DNA from: Campylobacter sp.
GTDB lineage: Bacteria > Campylobacterota > Campylobacteria > Campylobacterales > Campylobacteraceae
Assembly: GCA_017940085.1 (NCBI GenBank)
Contig: JAGAZK010000180.1
Location: forward strand, 1-5,726
Direction: 5' to 3'
Length of the DNA stretch: 5,726 nt
Positions 5,053-5,726 of the stretch are shown here, piece after piece (position 1 is the first letter of the stretch; each line of letters opens with the position of its first letter). A model generated the notes under the pieces. The model searched no databases and had not been told where the DNA came from. It was given only the letters and a program-made list of their open reading frames with translations. A program made the translations under genes and the position numbers.

Positions 5053-5709
5053 TTATAAAACGCAATTTTGGATATGCAAAACTGCTTGTAAAGCATCATC
5101 TTTGACAATATTTGCGATTTTTTGTAAATTTTCTTTGCTTTCGTATCCGCAAGATACGGCTATAGCGTTAATTCCAGCTTGTTTAGCACAATTTATATCT
5201 AAATTTGTATCGCCTACCATAAAGGCATTTTGTTTTGGTTTGTTAAGTATTTCTAATGCCTTTAAAATAGGCTCTGGATTTGGTTTTGGATTTATTACAT
5301 CATCTCTTCCAATCAAAATCTTAAAATATTTCAAAATGCCTAAATTTTCGAGTAAATTTGATGAATATTTTGAAGTTTTTGTAGTAACTACTCCAAGATC
5401 TGCAAATTTAGCCGCAGTTTGAATAGCTAAATTTACATTTGGCAAAAGAGTTGTATTTTCTAAATACAACGAACGATAAATTTCTTTGTATTTGGCTATC
5501 AAATTTGGTATTAATTCGCTTGGAGCGTTTAATTTGGCAAATATATCTTCTAAAGGGTAGCCAATGAGCGAACAAATTTGTTCATCTTTTGGATTTGGCA
5601 AACAAAAATGCTCAAATGCTCCATTAAAACCGCTTAAAATTGCAGTTGTGGAGTCAATCAAAGTCCCATCTAAATCAAATAGAATTGTTGGACGAGATTT
5701 GTGGGACAT
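5053..5709 (-). CDS. HAD-family phosphatase, phosphoglycolate phosphatase-like
   Basis: A 218-residue haloacid dehalogenase-type hydrolase, probably a cytoplasmic Mg-dependent phosphatase of small phosphorylated metabolites. All four HAD motifs are present: motif I FDLDGT with D12 (nucleophile) and D14 (acid/base), motif II T109 in GVVTTKT, motif III K142 in NPKPNPEP, and motif IV GDTNLD with D167 and D171. The stretch at about 18-90 is the helical cap (type C1) that selects the substrate. Overall it resembles Gph/PGP enzymes, but sequence alone cannot separate phosphoglycolate phosphatase from pyrophosphatase or other relatives, so no symbol is given. ATG at 5709 has GGA seven bases upstream. 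Only 17 bases lie before it, so its promoter or upstream partner is not visible. It is separated from thiF by 59 bp containing an inverted repeat and a promoter. Confidence 0.88.
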   Translation of the reverse strand: MSHKSRPTILFDLDGTLIDSTTAILSGFNGAFEHFCLPNPKDEQICSLIGYPLEDIFAKLNAPSELIPNLIAKYKEIYRSLYLENTTLLPNVNLAIQTAAKFADLGVVTTKTSKYSSNLLENLGILKYFKILIGRDDVINPKPNPEPILKALEILNKPKQNAFMVGDTNLDINCAKQAGINAIAVSCGYESKENLQKIANIVKDDALQAVLHIQNCVL

Positions 5710-5726
5710 TTGTAAGTCCAGTAAAA

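Noticed and set aside
5704..5719. Short inverted repeat GGAC/GTCC around the HAD start codon
   Set aside because: Arms of 4 bp are expected by chance and nothing else supports an RNA element at the window edge.

Overview
The window reads as a low-GC epsilonproteobacterial chromosome segment, most likely Campylobacter in the broad sense (C. fetus/hyointestinalis-like). This is inferred from AT-rich coding sequence full of AAATTT, promoters with a clear TATAAT -10 but usually no good -35, the N-terminus typical of epsilonproteobacterial YebC, and a ThiF carrying an N-terminal ThiS-like domain. Every gene found lies on the minus strand, so transcription runs from high to low coordinates. Species and gene-order comparisons come from memory, not from a search.

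Right to left: a HAD-family phosphatase similar to phosphoglycolate phosphatase (5053-5709) is followed by a 59-bp gap holding a perfect inverted repeat and a -10 box placed so that the thiF transcript may be leaderless. Next is a tight thiazole-synthesis operon, thiF-thiG-thiH (4993 to 2284). ThiF adenylates the sulfur carrier ThiS, ThiH makes dehydroglycine from tyrosine, and ThiG joins these with deoxyxylulose phosphate to form the thiazole half of thiamine. No intact thiS, no thiE and no TPP riboswitch are visible here.

The 178-bp gap 2106-2283 is the most structured non-coding part. It has a hairpin just after the thiH stop, a run of AAATTT blocks at helical spacing, a small inverted repeat and a near-consensus sigma70 promoter. 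That promoter drives a 137-residue standalone TIR-like protein (1692-2105) of the MTH538/DUF1863 type, the type found in Thoeris ThsB. No ThsA-like effector or other defence gene is visible, so it looks like an orphan or a new pairing between two housekeeping operons.

The left part is a second operon, yebC (translation factor), a cyclophilin gene and dsbI (membrane thiol oxidoreductase, cut by the window edge), with 2-bp and -1-bp junctions and one promoter upstream of yebC. Its theme is protein synthesis and folding. No tRNA, rRNA, CRISPR array or insertion sequence was seen.
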